From UMGS1649 sp045611765 (GTDB lineage: Bacteria > Bacillota > Clostridia > TANB77 > CAG-465), in the NCBI GenBank assembly GCA_045611765.1, contig JAZKXT010000007.1, positions 46,866 to 110,865 of the forward strand: a DNA stretch of 64,000 nucleotides. The letters run 5' to 3'. The notes below the pieces were generated by a model. It was not told the origin of the DNA. It searched no databases and was given only the letters and a program-made list of their open reading frames with translations. Position numbers and translations under genes: made by a program. This document shows, piece after piece, positions 51,077 to 60,509 of the stretch; positions within the stretch are counted from its first letter, which is position 1; every line of letters starts with the position of its first letter.

Positions 51077-52258
51077 ATGAATAAGAAAAGTGTACAAGAT
51101 ATAAATGTTGAAAATAAAAAAGTGTTGGTTAGATGTGATTTTAACGTTCCATTAGATATAGAAACAAAAACAACTATCACTAACGATAAAAGAATTAGAG
51201 AATCTCTTAAAACAATAAATTATCTAATAGATAATAATGCAAAAGTAATTCTTTGTTCGCATATTGGTAAAACTAAGGAAAAATTAAGCCTTAAACCAGT
51301 AGCTAAAAGACTTTCTGAACTGCTGAGAAAAGATGTACCTTTACTAGAAGATGTTATAGGGGAAAGTGTTAAAAATGTTATAGATAATATGAAACCTAGC
51401 GATGTAGTATTATTAGATAATGTAAGAAAGTTTGAACAAGAAGAAGCAAATGATGAGACATTTGCTCGTGAGCTTGCATCACTTGCTGAAATATATGTAA
51501 ACGATGCTTTTGGAACAGCGCACAGAGCGCACGCTTCTACGGAGGGGGTGGCCAAACATTTACCGGCTGTTTGTGGTTTCCTAATTGAAAAAGAACTAAA
51601 AGCATTAGGGGATGCAATAGATAATCCTAAAAGACCGCTAGTAGCAATAATTGGTGGAGCAAAAGTTTCAAGTAAAATAGCTGTACTTTTAAATTTGATG
51701 GGAAAGGTAGATACCATCTTAATTGGTGGAGCCATGGCGTATACTTTTGTAAAAGCTCAAGGTGGAAATGTTGGTAGCTCGCTGGTAGAAGAAGACAAAC
51801 TAGACACGGCTCTTGAAATAATGGCGAAAGCAAAAGAAAAAGGCGTAAAAATAGTGCTTCCCAAAGATAGTGTAGCAACCAAAGAATTTAAACAAGATGC
51901 TGAAAGCATAGTAGTAGATTCATACAGTATACCAGAAGGATATCAAGGTTTAGATATTGGTCCTGAAGCCATAAGAGAATATGCAGAAATTATAGCTAGC
52001 GCAGGTACTATTGTTTGGAACGGACCGCTTGGTGTATTTGAATTTACAAAATTTGCTGTTGGTACAAATTCGGTTGCAAAAGCTATGGCCGAAAGTAATG
52101 CCATAACTGTAATAGGTGGTGGAGATAGCGCATCAGCCGTTGCAAAAGCGGGATTTGAAGATAAAATGACACATGTATCAACTGGTGGAGGAGCATCGTT
52201 AGAATTTATGGAAGGAAAAGAACTTCCTGGAATTGTAGCATTAAACGATAAAGAATAA
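51077..52258 (+). CDS. pgk: Phosphoglycerate kinase
   Basis: 393 residues, full length. RCDFNVPLD at the substrate site, ILCSHIGKTK, YVNDAFGTAHRAHAST, IIGGAKVSSKI, WNGPLGVFE and GGGDSASAV in the nucleotide domain. It makes ATP from 1,3-bisphosphoglycerate. Confidence 0.97.
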   Translation: MNKKSVQDINVENKKVLVRCDFNVPLDIETKTTITNDKRIRESLKTINYLIDNNAKVILCSHIGKTKEKLSLKPVAKRLSELLRKDVPLLEDVIGESVKNVIDNMKPSDVVLLDNVRKFEQEEANDETFARELASLAEIYVNDAFGTAHRAHASTEGVAKHLPAVCGFLIEKELKALGDAIDNPKRPLVAIIGGAKVSSKIAVLLNLMGKVDTILIGGAMAYTFVKAQGGNVGSSLVEEDKLDTALEIMAKAKEKGVKIVLPKDSVATKEFKQDAESIVVDSYSIPEGYQGLDIGPEAIREYAEIIASAGTIVWNGPLGVFEFTKFAVGTNSVAKAMAESNAITVIGGGDSASAVAKAGFEDKMTHVSTGGGASLEFMEGKELPGIVALNDKE

Positions 52259-52274
52259 AACAAGGGGAAGATTT

Positions 52275-52739
52275 ATGTTAAAGATAAAACCTATATATAT
52301 ATTTGCAACGATACTTATAGCAATAGTAATTATTGCTATAAGTGTCGTTGTGTCTTCATACAATGAAAACAAGCCTATTATACCGGACCAAAATATTGAG
52401 GTTGTCTCTTCAAACGATATGTTAAAAGTAAAAGCGGCTTATGAAGCCGAGGGAAAGAAACAGGAATTTCTGGATTTATGTTCTAAAATAGAATTGGGTG
52501 TTGCAAATAAACTTTTAGACGGAACTGTTACTAATGACAGTGAGCTAACAGTTGCTATAGAAAAAATAAATAAAGTGCTTTTAACAGATGATTGGTCATA
52601 TATAAAGGTTGAAGCTTCTACCTATTGGATGGGAAAATGGGAATTAAATAGCAGTGGTGCGTTAACATTTACATTTAGAGATAGTAATCTAAAGCCAAAT
52701 TGGGCAGATGACGCGGATGCAAAACAATATATAAAATAG
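52275..52739 (+). CDS. Unknown membrane-anchored protein inside the glycolytic operon
   Basis: 154 residues. N-terminal helix PIYIFATILIAIVIIAISVV, an extracytoplasmic helical middle, and a C-terminal segment IKVEASTYWMGKWELNSSG that looks like a beta-rich end. Between pgk (16 bases) and tpiA (12 bases). Not recognised. An exported protein in a glycolysis operon is unexpected. Confidence 0.68.
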   Translation: MLKIKPIYIFATILIAIVIIAISVVVSSYNENKPIIPDQNIEVVSSNDMLKVKAAYEAEGKKQEFLDLCSKIELGVANKLLDGTVTNDSELTVAIEKINKVLLTDDWSYIKVEASTYWMGKWELNSSGALTFTFRDSNLKPNWADDADAKQYIK

Positions 52740-52751
52740 GAGAGGTTGTAT

Positions 52752-53504
52752 ATGAGAAAGAAAATAGTTATAGGAAATTGGAAAATGAATATGACACGTG
52801 GGGAGACCAGAAGTCTTCTTACTATAGTGAAAGAGAGTGTAAAGGATAATACGGTCGATGTCGCTTTTGCAGTACCTTTTACAGATATAGAGACTGCTGC
52901 AAGTGTATTAGAAAACACAGACATTATGGTTGGCGCTCAAAATGTACATACTGAACCGCGAGGCGCATACACGGGGGAAATAAGTGTAGAAATGCTAAAG
53001 GATTTAGGTGTAAAGTGCTGTGTAATAGGTCACAGTGAAAGAAGAAAATATTTCGGCGAGACAGATGAAATGGTAAATAAAAAAGCAAAGGTACTTATTG
53101 AAGCTAATATTATACCTATAATATGTGTAGGTGAAACGTTAGCGGAGAGGAAACAAGGTATACATTTAGATTTAATACGTACTCAGGTGAAGAAAGCCAT
53201 AGCAGATATCGAATCTACTCGCATAGAGGAAGTAGTAATTGCTTATGAACCATTGTGGGCAATAGGAACAGGTGTTACAGCAACTTCGGAACAAGCTGAA
53301 GAAGTGTGTTCGTTTATTAGATATATAGTAGCTGAAGTTTATGGTGTAAGTATTTCGGATAATGTGAGAATACTTTATGGCGGAAGTGTTAATGAGTCTA
53401 ATGCGAAAGAATTATTTGCAATGGAAAATATAGATGGTGCACTAGTTGGTGGTGCAAGTTTAAAACCAACATTTATAGATATAATAAATGCTGCAAAAGA
53501 ATAG
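52752..53504 (+). CDS. tpiA: Triosephosphate isomerase
   Basis: 250 residues from ATG 52752 (AGGAGAGG upstream; the TTG at 52746 is too close to it). Catalytic Lys in VIGNWKMN, His in VIGHSERRKYFGE, Glu in VIAYEPLWAIGTG, phosphate loop YGGSVNESN and GALVGGASL. Confidence 0.97.
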   Translation: MRKKIVIGNWKMNMTRGETRSLLTIVKESVKDNTVDVAFAVPFTDIETAASVLENTDIMVGAQNVHTEPRGAYTGEISVEMLKDLGVKCCVIGHSERRKYFGETDEMVNKKAKVLIEANIIPIICVGETLAERKQGIHLDLIRTQVKKAIADIESTRIEEVVIAYEPLWAIGTGVTATSEQAEEVCSFIRYIVAEVYGVSISDNVRILYGGSVNESNAKELFAMENIDGALVGGASLKPTFIDIINAAKE

Positions 53505-53512
53505 GAGATTAT

Positions 53513-55063
53513 ATGAAAGATAAACAATATATGCTTATGATATTAGATGGCGTGGGTTTAAATGATGATGAAACAGGTAACGCATTTAAACTTGCAAAAA
53601 CACCAAATATAGATAAGCTAGTAATGAAATACCCCAACTCACATTTGGAAACAAGTGGGCTTAGTGTTGGACTTCCTGAAGGGCAAATGGGAAATTCAGA
53701 AGTTGGTCACACAACAATAGGCGCGGGGAGAGTGGTATATCAAGATTTAACGTTAATAAGTGAAAATATAAGAAGTGGCGAGTTTTTTAAGAACAAAGTG
53801 TTATTGGATGCAACGGAACATGTAAAAAAGAATAATAGTAAACTACATATCTTCGGACTTTTGTCTGATGGTGGTGTACACTCACATACGGAACACATAT
53901 TTGCACTTTTAGAATTAGCAAAAAGGGAGTCTGTAGAGCAGGTATATATACATGCCTTTATGGATGGAAGAGATACGTCTCCAACTTCTGGTATAGATTA
54001 TATTAGAAACTTAGAGAATAAATGTAAGGAATTGGGACTTGGTAAAATTTCAACTATATGTGGAAGATTCTATGCAATGGATAGAGACAAACGTTGGGAT
54101 AGAGTAGAAGCCGCATATAATGCTATAACTATAGGTGAAGGAAAGCATTTTAAAACTGCAGAAAGAGCAGTTGAAAATTCCTACGAGTGTCAAGAATTTG
54201 ACGAATTTATACAACCGATTGTACTAGTTGACGATAATAATACTCCATTAGGATTAGTTGAATCAAAAGACGCTATAATATTTGCAAATTTTAGACCAGA
54301 TAGAGCACGCGAAATATCTCATGCATTTACAGACAATGCATTTACATCGTTTGTTAGAAAATCTGGAAAACTTACATCTTTAAAGTATGTGTCTATGACA
54401 GAGTATGATGAGACGTTAGACAATGTAAGAGTGGCATTTAGAAAAGAAGAGATAAAGGAAACATTAGGCGAATTTTTATCTAAAAGAGGTTACAGTCAAC
54501 TTAGAATTGCTGAAACAGAAAAATATGCACACGTAACATTTTTCTTTAATGGTGGAGAAGAAAAAGAATATAATGGAGAAAGTAGAATCCTTGTACCATC
54601 TCCAAAAGCCGCAACATATGACTTACAACCAGAGATGTCTGCTTATGAAGTAACAGATAAATTAATAGAAGCTATGGAATCTAAAGAGCATGATGTAATT
54701 ATAATAAATTATGCTAATGGAGATATGGTAGGACATACTGGAAATTTAGAAGCGGCAATACAAGCGGTAGAAACATTAGACGTTTGTGTAGGACGTGTTA
54801 TGGATAGGTTAGTTGAACTTGGTGGTGAGGCTATAATTATAGCAGATCATGGTAACTGTGAGCAGATGATAGATGTTAAAACAGGTGAGGTAATAACATC
54901 ACATTCAACATTTGATGTCCCTGTAATTGTGGTATCAGATAGAGTTGGCGGAATTGAATCAGGAACATTAGCAGATGTAGCACCTACACTTATAGATTTA
55001 ATGGGATTAAATAAACCAAAAGAAATGACAGGTAGTTCAATTATTAGAATAGAAAAGGAGTAG
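53513..55063 (+). CDS. gpmI: 2,3-bisphosphoglycerate-independent phosphoglycerate mutase
   Basis: 516 residues, full length. Alkaline-phosphatase fold: MLMILDGVGLNDDETGNA, the catalytic Ser in GQMGNSEVGHTTIGAG, GLLSDGGVHSH, FMDGRDTSP, FRPDRARE, and metal site ADHGNCEQM. It needs Mn2+ and converts 3- to 2-phosphoglycerate. Confidence 0.97.
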   Translation: MKDKQYMLMILDGVGLNDDETGNAFKLAKTPNIDKLVMKYPNSHLETSGLSVGLPEGQMGNSEVGHTTIGAGRVVYQDLTLISENIRSGEFFKNKVLLDATEHVKKNNSKLHIFGLLSDGGVHSHTEHIFALLELAKRESVEQVYIHAFMDGRDTSPTSGIDYIRNLENKCKELGLGKISTICGRFYAMDRDKRWDRVEAAYNAITIGEGKHFKTAERAVENSYECQEFDEFIQPIVLVDDNNTPLGLVESKDAIIFANFRPDRAREISHAFTDNAFTSFVRKSGKLTSLKYVSMTEYDETLDNVRVAFRKEEIKETLGEFLSKRGYSQLRIAETEKYAHVTFFFNGGEEKEYNGESRILVPSPKAATYDLQPEMSAYEVTDKLIEAMESKEHDVIIINYANGDMVGHTGNLEAAIQAVETLDVCVGRVMDRLVELGGEAIIIADHGNCEQMIDVKTGEVITSHSTFDVPVIVVSDRVGGIESGTLADVAPTLIDLMGLNKPKEMTGSSIIRIEKE

Positions 55064-55068
55064 TAATT

Positions 55069-56397
55069 ATGGAAAAATTTGAAATAGAATGTGATACAAG
55101 AATTAAAAGAGTTCACGCAAGAGAAGTGATGGATTCAAGAGGAAATCCTACAGTAGAAGTTGAAGTAGAATTAGACTGTGGTGTAATAGAACGTGCTATT
55201 GTTCCATCTGGAGCTTCTACAGGAGCATTTGAAGCTGTAGAACTAAGAGATGGAGACAAATCAAGATATTTAGGTAAAGGAGTTCTTAAAGCTGTTTCTA
55301 ATGTAAATGATATAATTGCTCCTAAAGTAGTAGGAATGGATGCAACAGAACAAGAACAAATTGATGCACTTATGATAGCTTTAGATGGTACATCTAACAA
55401 AGGTGTACTTGGAGCCAATGCAATACTTGGTGTTTCCATGGCAGTTATGAGAGCGGCGGCAAGAGCACAAGGTGTAAGCGTTCACACATATTTAGGTGAT
55501 GGGGAAGGAGTTACACTTCCTGTTCCTATGATGAACATTTTAAATGGAGGGAAACACGCAGATAATAGTGTAAATATACAAGAATTTATGGTAATGCCAG
55601 TAGGTGCTCCTAACTTTAGAGAAGCATTAAGAATGTGTGCAGAAGTATTCCATAATCTTAAGACAGTTCTTAAAGCTAAAGGTTATAGTACTGCTGTGGG
55701 TGACGAAGGTGGTTTTGCACCAAATCTTAATAAAGATGAAGAAGCATTACAATATATTGTTGAAGCTGTTGAAAAAGCAGGATACGTTCCTGGTAAAGAC
55801 TTTAAAATTGCAATAGATGCAGCCGCTACAGAAATGTATGAAGAGGCTAAGAAAAAAGGCGAAGAAGGCAAATATTATTTCTGGAAAACTGGAGAATTAT
55901 TTACTGTAGAAGAAATGGTAGCATTTTGGGAAGAGATGTCAAACAAGTACCCAATAATATCTCTAGAAGATGGACTTGCTGAAGAAGACTGGAAAGGTTG
56001 GAAACTACTTACAAATAAATTAGGAGAAAAACTACAACTTGTAGGTGATGACTTATTTGTAACTAATTCGCAAAGATTACAAAAAGGAATAGACTTAAAA
56101 GTTGCCAACTCTATACTAATTAAAGTAAATCAAATAGGAACTATAACAGAAACATTAGCGGCAATACGCTTAGCAAATGAAAATGGCATGACAGCCGTTG
56201 TGTCTCATCGTTCTGGTGAAACAGAAGATACAACTATAGCGGATTTAGTGGTAGCATTAAATGCTGGGCAAATAAAAACAGGAGCACCTTCTAGAACAGA
56301 TAGAGTATGTAAATATAACCAATTATTAAGAATAGAAGAAGAATTGGGAGATAGAGCTAAATATTTAGGAGAAGACGCATTCTTTAACTTAAAATAA
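55069..56397 (+). CDS. eno: Enolase
   Basis: 442 residues. Starts with a short extra stretch before the family's VHAREVMDSRGNPTVEVEV. Active-site segments: GASTGAFEAVELRD, NGGKHADNSVNIQEFM, GDEGGFAPNL, SLEDGLAEEDW, GDDLFVTN, ILIKVNQIGT and SHRSGETEDTTIADL. Last glycolytic gene; terminator follows. Confidence 0.97.
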   Translation: MEKFEIECDTRIKRVHAREVMDSRGNPTVEVEVELDCGVIERAIVPSGASTGAFEAVELRDGDKSRYLGKGVLKAVSNVNDIIAPKVVGMDATEQEQIDALMIALDGTSNKGVLGANAILGVSMAVMRAAARAQGVSVHTYLGDGEGVTLPVPMMNILNGGKHADNSVNIQEFMVMPVGAPNFREALRMCAEVFHNLKTVLKAKGYSTAVGDEGGFAPNLNKDEEALQYIVEAVEKAGYVPGKDFKIAIDAAATEMYEEAKKKGEEGKYYFWKTGELFTVEEMVAFWEEMSNKYPIISLEDGLAEEDWKGWKLLTNKLGEKLQLVGDDLFVTNSQRLQKGIDLKVANSILIKVNQIGTITETLAAIRLANENGMTAVVSHRSGETEDTTIADLVVALNAGQIKTGAPSRTDRVCKYNQLLRIEEELGDRAKYLGEDAFFNLK

Positions 56398-56417
56398 AAA
56401 ATAAAAGAAAAATATTA

Positions 56418-56475
56418 AACAAACTGATGTGAGTGGTATACTGGCTTCAGTTTGTTTTGCTTCAGTTTGTTTTGC
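56418..56475 (+). terminator. Terminator of the glycolytic operon, with duplicated right arm
   Basis: AAACAAACTGA pairs with TCAGTTTGTTT. The right arm plus T-run, TTCAGTTTGTTTTGC, occurs twice in tandem (56446-56460 and 56461-56475), so two alternative hairpins can form. Confidence 0.65.
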
Positions 56476-56480
56476 GTCAG

Positions 56481-56509
56481 TTGAAAATTATGTGAACGTG
56501 TGATATAAT
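56481..56509 (+). promoter_or_regulatory. Promoter of the gene at 56559
   Basis: TTGAAA at 56481-56486, 17 bases, TATAAT at 56504-56509. Confidence 0.75.
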
Positions 56510-56558
56510 ATTTAAGGTTTATAACTGGATTGAAAAAATAATTTTTGGAGGAAATATT

Positions 56559-57104
56559 ATGACTGAAAAAACATTTTGGGAAAGATTTAATGCAAGTTTA
56601 GAGAATCAAAAGCGGTTAATTGCCAGTACGGACTATTTTGATTGGTTGTATGAATTTACCAAGAAGCATCCAAAGTTTACGGATACCTCATGGCAATACA
56701 CGAAAGATGAAAGTATGTCTGCTACAGACCATAGCCAAGTGGAACTTCTTACGGATTTCTTTACTGCTATAGATCAGTATCATCGGAAAAACCTTTTAAA
56801 AGTCAATATGGAAGGATACGCTTGTTGGTACAATGTTAAGTACAAAGATACTTATTTTGCCATAGGTATGATTGTTGGCCAAGGGGCTACGAGCTTTGTT
56901 ACAAGGCATGAAAACTATGAAGCAATGGAAGGAGAAGTGTTTATTGATTTTGAGTATATTTTAGGGCAGCAGGCTGCTCCTGGGCTTGTTAAAAAACAAC
57001 AAATTCTTCAAAGAGTACAAGCAGATTCGGATAAGTTGCGGGATTTGGGGACTCCCAAATCTGCGGTATTAGAGGTAATAGAAAAGAGCTTTGCAAAGAA
57101 ATAA
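56559..57104 (+). CDS. Unknown soluble protein
   Basis: 181 residues with its own promoter, TTGGAGG site and terminator. Aromatic-rich N-terminus (FWERFNASLENQKRL, YFDWLYEFTKKHP), GYACWYNVKYKDTYFAIG in the middle, helical end. No signal peptide. Like the gene at 32625 it uses more G- and C-ending codons than neighbours. Not recognised. Confidence 0.7.
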   Translation: MTEKTFWERFNASLENQKRLIASTDYFDWLYEFTKKHPKFTDTSWQYTKDESMSATDHSQVELLTDFFTAIDQYHRKNLLKVNMEGYACWYNVKYKDTYFAIGMIVGQGATSFVTRHENYEAMEGEVFIDFEYILGQQAAPGLVKKQQILQRVQADSDKLRDLGTPKSAVLEVIEKSFAKK

Positions 57105-57120
57105 AATAGAGGATGTTATA

Positions 57121-57155
57121 AAAACTGCGGTAGCAAATGCTATCGCAGTTTTTTT
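57121..57155. terminator. Bidirectional terminator
   Basis: AACTGCGGTAGC/GCTATCGCAGTT with loop AAAT (one G-U) and A- and T-runs on the two sides. It separates the unknown gene from the AbrB-like gene. Confidence 0.88.
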
Positions 57156-57157
57156 GA

Positions 57158-57397
57158 CTATTTTGAAAGTTCTTTTTTGCAAGATTCACAAACAACTTTA
57201 TCTTTGAAGTAGCTAACGTTTGTAGAATCGCCGCAGAAGATACAACATGGTTCATATTTTCTAAGTACAACGCTATCTCCTTCAACATAAATTTCCATAG
57301 GATCTTTTATTTTTATATTTAAAGTTTTTCTAAGTTCCATAGGAAGAACTATTCTACCTAGTTCATCTATTTTTCTAACTATTCCTGTTGATTTCAT
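57158..57397 (-). CDS. AbrB/SpoVT-family regulator with a zinc-ribbon tail
   Basis: 79 residues. Swapped-hairpin DNA-binding domain KSTGIVRKIDELGRIVLPMEL at the N-terminus (1-48), then CCIFCGDSTNV and VVCESCKKEL, two CxxC pairs that form a zinc ribbon. AbrB-like transition-state regulators with this tail are common in Clostridia. Dimeric regulator of stationary-phase or sporulation genes by analogy. Confidence 0.88.
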   Translation of the reverse strand: MKSTGIVRKIDELGRIVLPMELRKTLNIKIKDPMEIYVEGDSVVLRKYEPCCIFCGDSTNVSYFKDKVVCESCKKELSK

Positions 57398-57491
57398 ATT
57401 ATTTCCACCTCAAAAGAATAATAACACAAAAATATTCAAAATACAAGTAACGCTTTGAAAAATGTAATAATTTGTAAAAGTGTGATATTTG

Positions 57492-57977
57492 TTAATGATG
57501 ATAAGTTTCGTTATTTAATATTTTAAAACTTCTAAATATCTGCTCTAAAAGAAACATGCGAATCATTTGGTGAGGGAATGTGAGACGAGAAAATGAAATT
57601 ATTTCACTTGCTTTATTTCTTACACTATCTGTTAAACCTAAACTTCCACCAATTACAAAGTTTAGAGTAGAATTCCCCATAGTCATTACTTTGTTAATTT
57701 TTTCACTTAACTGTATAGATGTATATTCTTTCCCTTTTTCATCTAAGACAAAAGTATATGAATTAGGTGCATTAAGCTTAGCAAGTATTGCATTTGCTTC
57801 TTTTTCTTTTACAATGTTACAGTTATTTTCATTTAAAGTAGAAGGTAATTTTTCATCTTTTAATGTAATAATTTCTAATTTACAATATTTAGAAAGTCTT
57901 TTTGCATATTCGGCTTGCATATCTTTAAGATAGTTTTCCTTTAAATCTCCAACACATATTATTTTTATATTTATCAT
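57492..57977 (-). CDS. rlmH: 23S rRNA (pseudouridine-1915-N3)-methyltransferase RlmH
   Basis: 161 residues, SPOUT fold: FVLDEKGKEYTSIQLSEKI, FVIGGSLGLTDSVR and the C-terminal LTFPHQMIRMFLLEQIFRSFKI segments (quoted in part as LTFPHQMIRM). It methylates pseudouridine 1915 in helix 69. Its start overlaps the upstream gene's stop by 4 bases. Confidence 0.95.
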   Translation of the reverse strand: MINIKIICVGDLKENYLKDMQAEYAKRLSKYCKLEIITLKDEKLPSTLNENNCNIVKEKEANAILAKLNAPNSYTFVLDEKGKEYTSIQLSEKINKVMTMGNSTLNFVIGGSLGLTDSVRNKASEIISFSRLTFPHQMIRMFLLEQIFRSFKILNNETYHH

Positions 57978-58768
57978 AAGACATACTCCTCAAAAGATAG
58001 ATCTCTAGTAGCACAGTTAATATTAAAGTCATTTAAATCAAAACCGTTATTAGATAGTGTAGTATTTACGCTAAATAAAGCTTGTTCCGGTTCGTTGTTG
58101 TTTTTACTAATGTGCCCCAGTATAAAATCACGTTTGCCGCATTTGGCTAAATCTAGAATTAGATTGGATGTGTCATCGTTAGATAAGTGACCGATATCAC
58201 TTTGTATTCTACACTTAAGTGGATAAGTATAATTACCATACATAAGTAGGTTTCTGTCGTAGTTTGATTCTATTACACAAAGTTTAGAATTACACAAATG
58301 CTCATATACATTATCACTAACATATCCCAAATCTGTTGCAATTGTTAGTATACTATCTTCATGTTGTAAAGTATAACCTACAGGCTCGGAAGCATCATGA
58401 GATGTTTTAAATGGTGTTACTGTTATATCTTGAACACTTAAGTTTGTCTCAGGTTTAACTACATTGATGTTAGGATTATTTTTAAATTTACTAGTAAACT
58501 TATCTATAATATAGTTTTTCGTGCCATGAGTGGTATATATTGGTATATTTGTTTTATTTATAAATGTGGTAAGTCCTTTTATATGATCTGAGTGCTCGTG
58601 TGTAATGAAAAGGGCGGATATGTCATCTAGTGTCATTTGTAATTTATCTAGGCTTGTTACAAGTGACTTAAAAGAAACCCCAATGTCTACAAGCACTGCA
58701 GATGTTGGGGATTTAATTAAATACATATTGCCAGAACTACCACTATATAATGGGTAAAGTTTAAGCAT
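57974..58768 (-). CDS. MBL-fold metallohydrolase, WalJ/YycJ-like
   Basis: 264 residues. Metal ligands in FITHEHSDHIKGL; SGSSGNMYLI at the start and SNYDRNLL, IGHLSNDDT, LGHISKNNNEP toward the end match the YycJ family. In Bacillus this gene belongs to the walRK region; here the two-component genes are absent. Coupled to rlmH (4-base overlap), as in many Firmicutes. Confidence 0.88.
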   Translation of the reverse strand: MLKLYPLYSGSSGNMYLIKSPTSAVLVDIGVSFKSLVTSLDKLQMTLDDISALFITHEHSDHIKGLTTFINKTNIPIYTTHGTKNYIIDKFTSKFKNNPNINVVKPETNLSVQDITVTPFKTSHDASEPVGYTLQHEDSILTIATDLGYVSDNVYEHLCNSKLCVIESNYDRNLLMYGNYTYPLKCRIQSDIGHLSNDDTSNLILDLAKCGKRDFILGHISKNNNEPEQALFSVNTTLSNNGFDLNDFNINCATRDLSFEEYVL

Positions 58769-58780
58769 ATATTTTCCTTT

Positions 58781-60043
58781 CTAATCAGTTATATCATATT
58801 CTATATTAGCACCAAGTGCTTTGAATTTATCTACAATATTTTCATAACCGCGGTCGATATGGTGTATGTCATAGATTTCTGTTTTGCCATGAGCCATAAG
58901 TCCAGCTATTATCATGGCAGCGCCAGCTCTTAAATCCATTGCTTTAACAGGAGAACCGTATAATTCTTGAACACCAGTAAACATTGCTGTTCTATCGTGA
59001 TAAGAGATATTTGCACCCATTTTAACAAGTTCAGCTGTATATTGGAAACGAGATTCCCAAATACTTTCTACTATTAAACTGCTTCCATCAGCTAAAGTTA
59101 AATATGTTCCAAATTGCGGTTGCATATCTGTCGGAAAACCAGGGTATGGTAAAGTTTTAATATTTATAGATTTTGGGGCTTTATTCATGTTAACTCTAAT
59201 GCTATCTTCATATTCTGTAACTTCAGCACCAGATTCAACAAGTTTTGCTGTAATTGGCTCCATGTGTTTAGGAATACAGTTTTTAATTAAAACATTACCT
59301 TTTGTAGCTGCAGCAGCAACCATAAACGTACCAGCTTCAATTTGGTCTGGGATAATTGCATAACTAGAAGTTTGTTTAAGACTTTTAACACCAGTAACTT
59401 TTATAACATCTGTACCAGCACCTTTAATCTTGGCTCCAACTGAGTTCAAGAAGTTTGCAACATCAACTATATGTGGTTCTTTAGCACAGTTTTCGATTGA
59501 AGTAACTCCATCAGCTAAAGTAGCAGCAAGGATTGCGTTTATTGTACCACCAACAGTTACAACATCAAAAAATATTGAACTCGCTTTCATTTTACCAGCT
59601 TTAGCATAAACATTTCCACGCTTAACTTCAACTTCGGCGCCAAGACATTCAAATGCTTTAATATGTTGGTCTATTGGTCTTGCACCAATGTTACAACCAC
59701 CAGGCAAGCTTATTTGAGCTGTACCAAAACGGCTAAGCAAAGCGCCTAAAAGATAGTATGAAGCTCTAAATTTTGAAGTTAAATCGTAAGGCGCGGTTGT
59801 TGTATGTATATCTGTGTTATCTATAATTAATTCGTGTTCAGAAATATATTCTATTTTCGAACCTAAACTTTCAAGTATTTTTATAAAAGCGCGAATGTCT
59901 GAAATATTTGGAACATTTTCCAAATGACATTTGCCAGCAACTAGTAAAGTAGCAGGTATGATTGCAACAGCCGCGTTTTTGGCGCCAGATATTGTCACTT
60001 CACCTTCTAATTTACAAGGCCCACTTACAACTATTTTATTCAC
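58781..60043 (-). CDS. murA: UDP-N-acetylglucosamine 1-carboxyvinyltransferase
   Basis: 420 residues. GPCKLEGEVTISGAKNAA at the start, the catalytic Cys in GGCNIGARPIDQH (fosfomycin target), GFPTDMQPQF and DLRAGAAMIIAGL. It starts peptidoglycan synthesis. Cys rather than Asp at the active site means normal fosfomycin sensitivity is expected from this residue. GGGGGATTT upstream. Confidence 0.95.
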   Translation of the reverse strand: MNKIVVSGPCKLEGEVTISGAKNAAVAIIPATLLVAGKCHLENVPNISDIRAFIKILESLGSKIEYISEHELIIDNTDIHTTTAPYDLTSKFRASYYLLGALLSRFGTAQISLPGGCNIGARPIDQHIKAFECLGAEVEVKRGNVYAKAGKMKASSIFFDVVTVGGTINAILAATLADGVTSIENCAKEPHIVDVANFLNSVGAKIKGAGTDVIKVTGVKSLKQTSSYAIIPDQIEAGTFMVAAAATKGNVLIKNCIPKHMEPITAKLVESGAEVTEYEDSIRVNMNKAPKSINIKTLPYPGFPTDMQPQFGTYLTLADGSSLIVESIWESRFQYTAELVKMGANISYHDRTAMFTGVQELYGSPVKAMDLRAGAAMIIAGLMAHGKTEIYDIHHIDRGYENIVDKFKALGANIEYDITD

Positions 60044-60159
60044 TAAAAATCCCCCTCAAACGAAATATGTATATATGATATTCGTTTACTTTGTTTCACT
60101 CAAAGTATAGCACATTGATATTAAAAAAACAATAGCATAAAACAAATACCATATGTAAT

Positions 60160-60372
60160 TTATTTTTTTGTGTTATCCCTAGGATTTAAACAGTTTCCCT
60201 TGGTTGAAACAAGACATTTACAGTTATTTGTGAAACCTGTAAGACAGTTTTCTATTTGAGCTAAACTTGTAAATAAAGCAAGGTTTGAACCACAAACATA
60301 GTGAGTTGGAGTTATTTGCATTCTAGGATTTAGACAACACAAAACAGAATTTATTAAATTGCCACCTGCCAT
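60160..60372 (-). CDS. Small cysteine-rich protein, unknown
   Basis: 70 residues with a good AGGAGG site. Seven Cys in short motifs: VLCCLNP, YVCGSN, NCLTGF, NCKCLV, NCLNPRD. The duplicated 'CLNPR' ends (CCLNPRM and NCLNPRD) suggest an internal repeat. No membrane helix. Metal binding or a spore-coat-like cross-linked protein are possibilities; neither is shown. Confidence 0.6.
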   Translation of the reverse strand: MAGGNLINSVLCCLNPRMQITPTHYVCGSNLALFTSLAQIENCLTGFTNNCKCLVSTKGNCLNPRDNTKK

Positions 60373-60459
60373 AGAGACCTCCTAAATATATAAATCTCCT
60401 GCTATATTATATTAAATAATGTGGATTTCGTGAAATCAGATTGAAGCACAAATTGGATA

Positions 60460-60488
60460 TTGACATTAAAACCCCTTTCATATAGAAT
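60460..60488 (+). promoter_or_regulatory. Promoter of the pilin-like gene at 60510
   Basis: TTGACA at 60460-60465, 17 bases, TAGAAT at 60483-60488. Confidence 0.7.
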
Positions 60489-60509
60489 ATATACGTAGGG
60501 AGTGAGATT

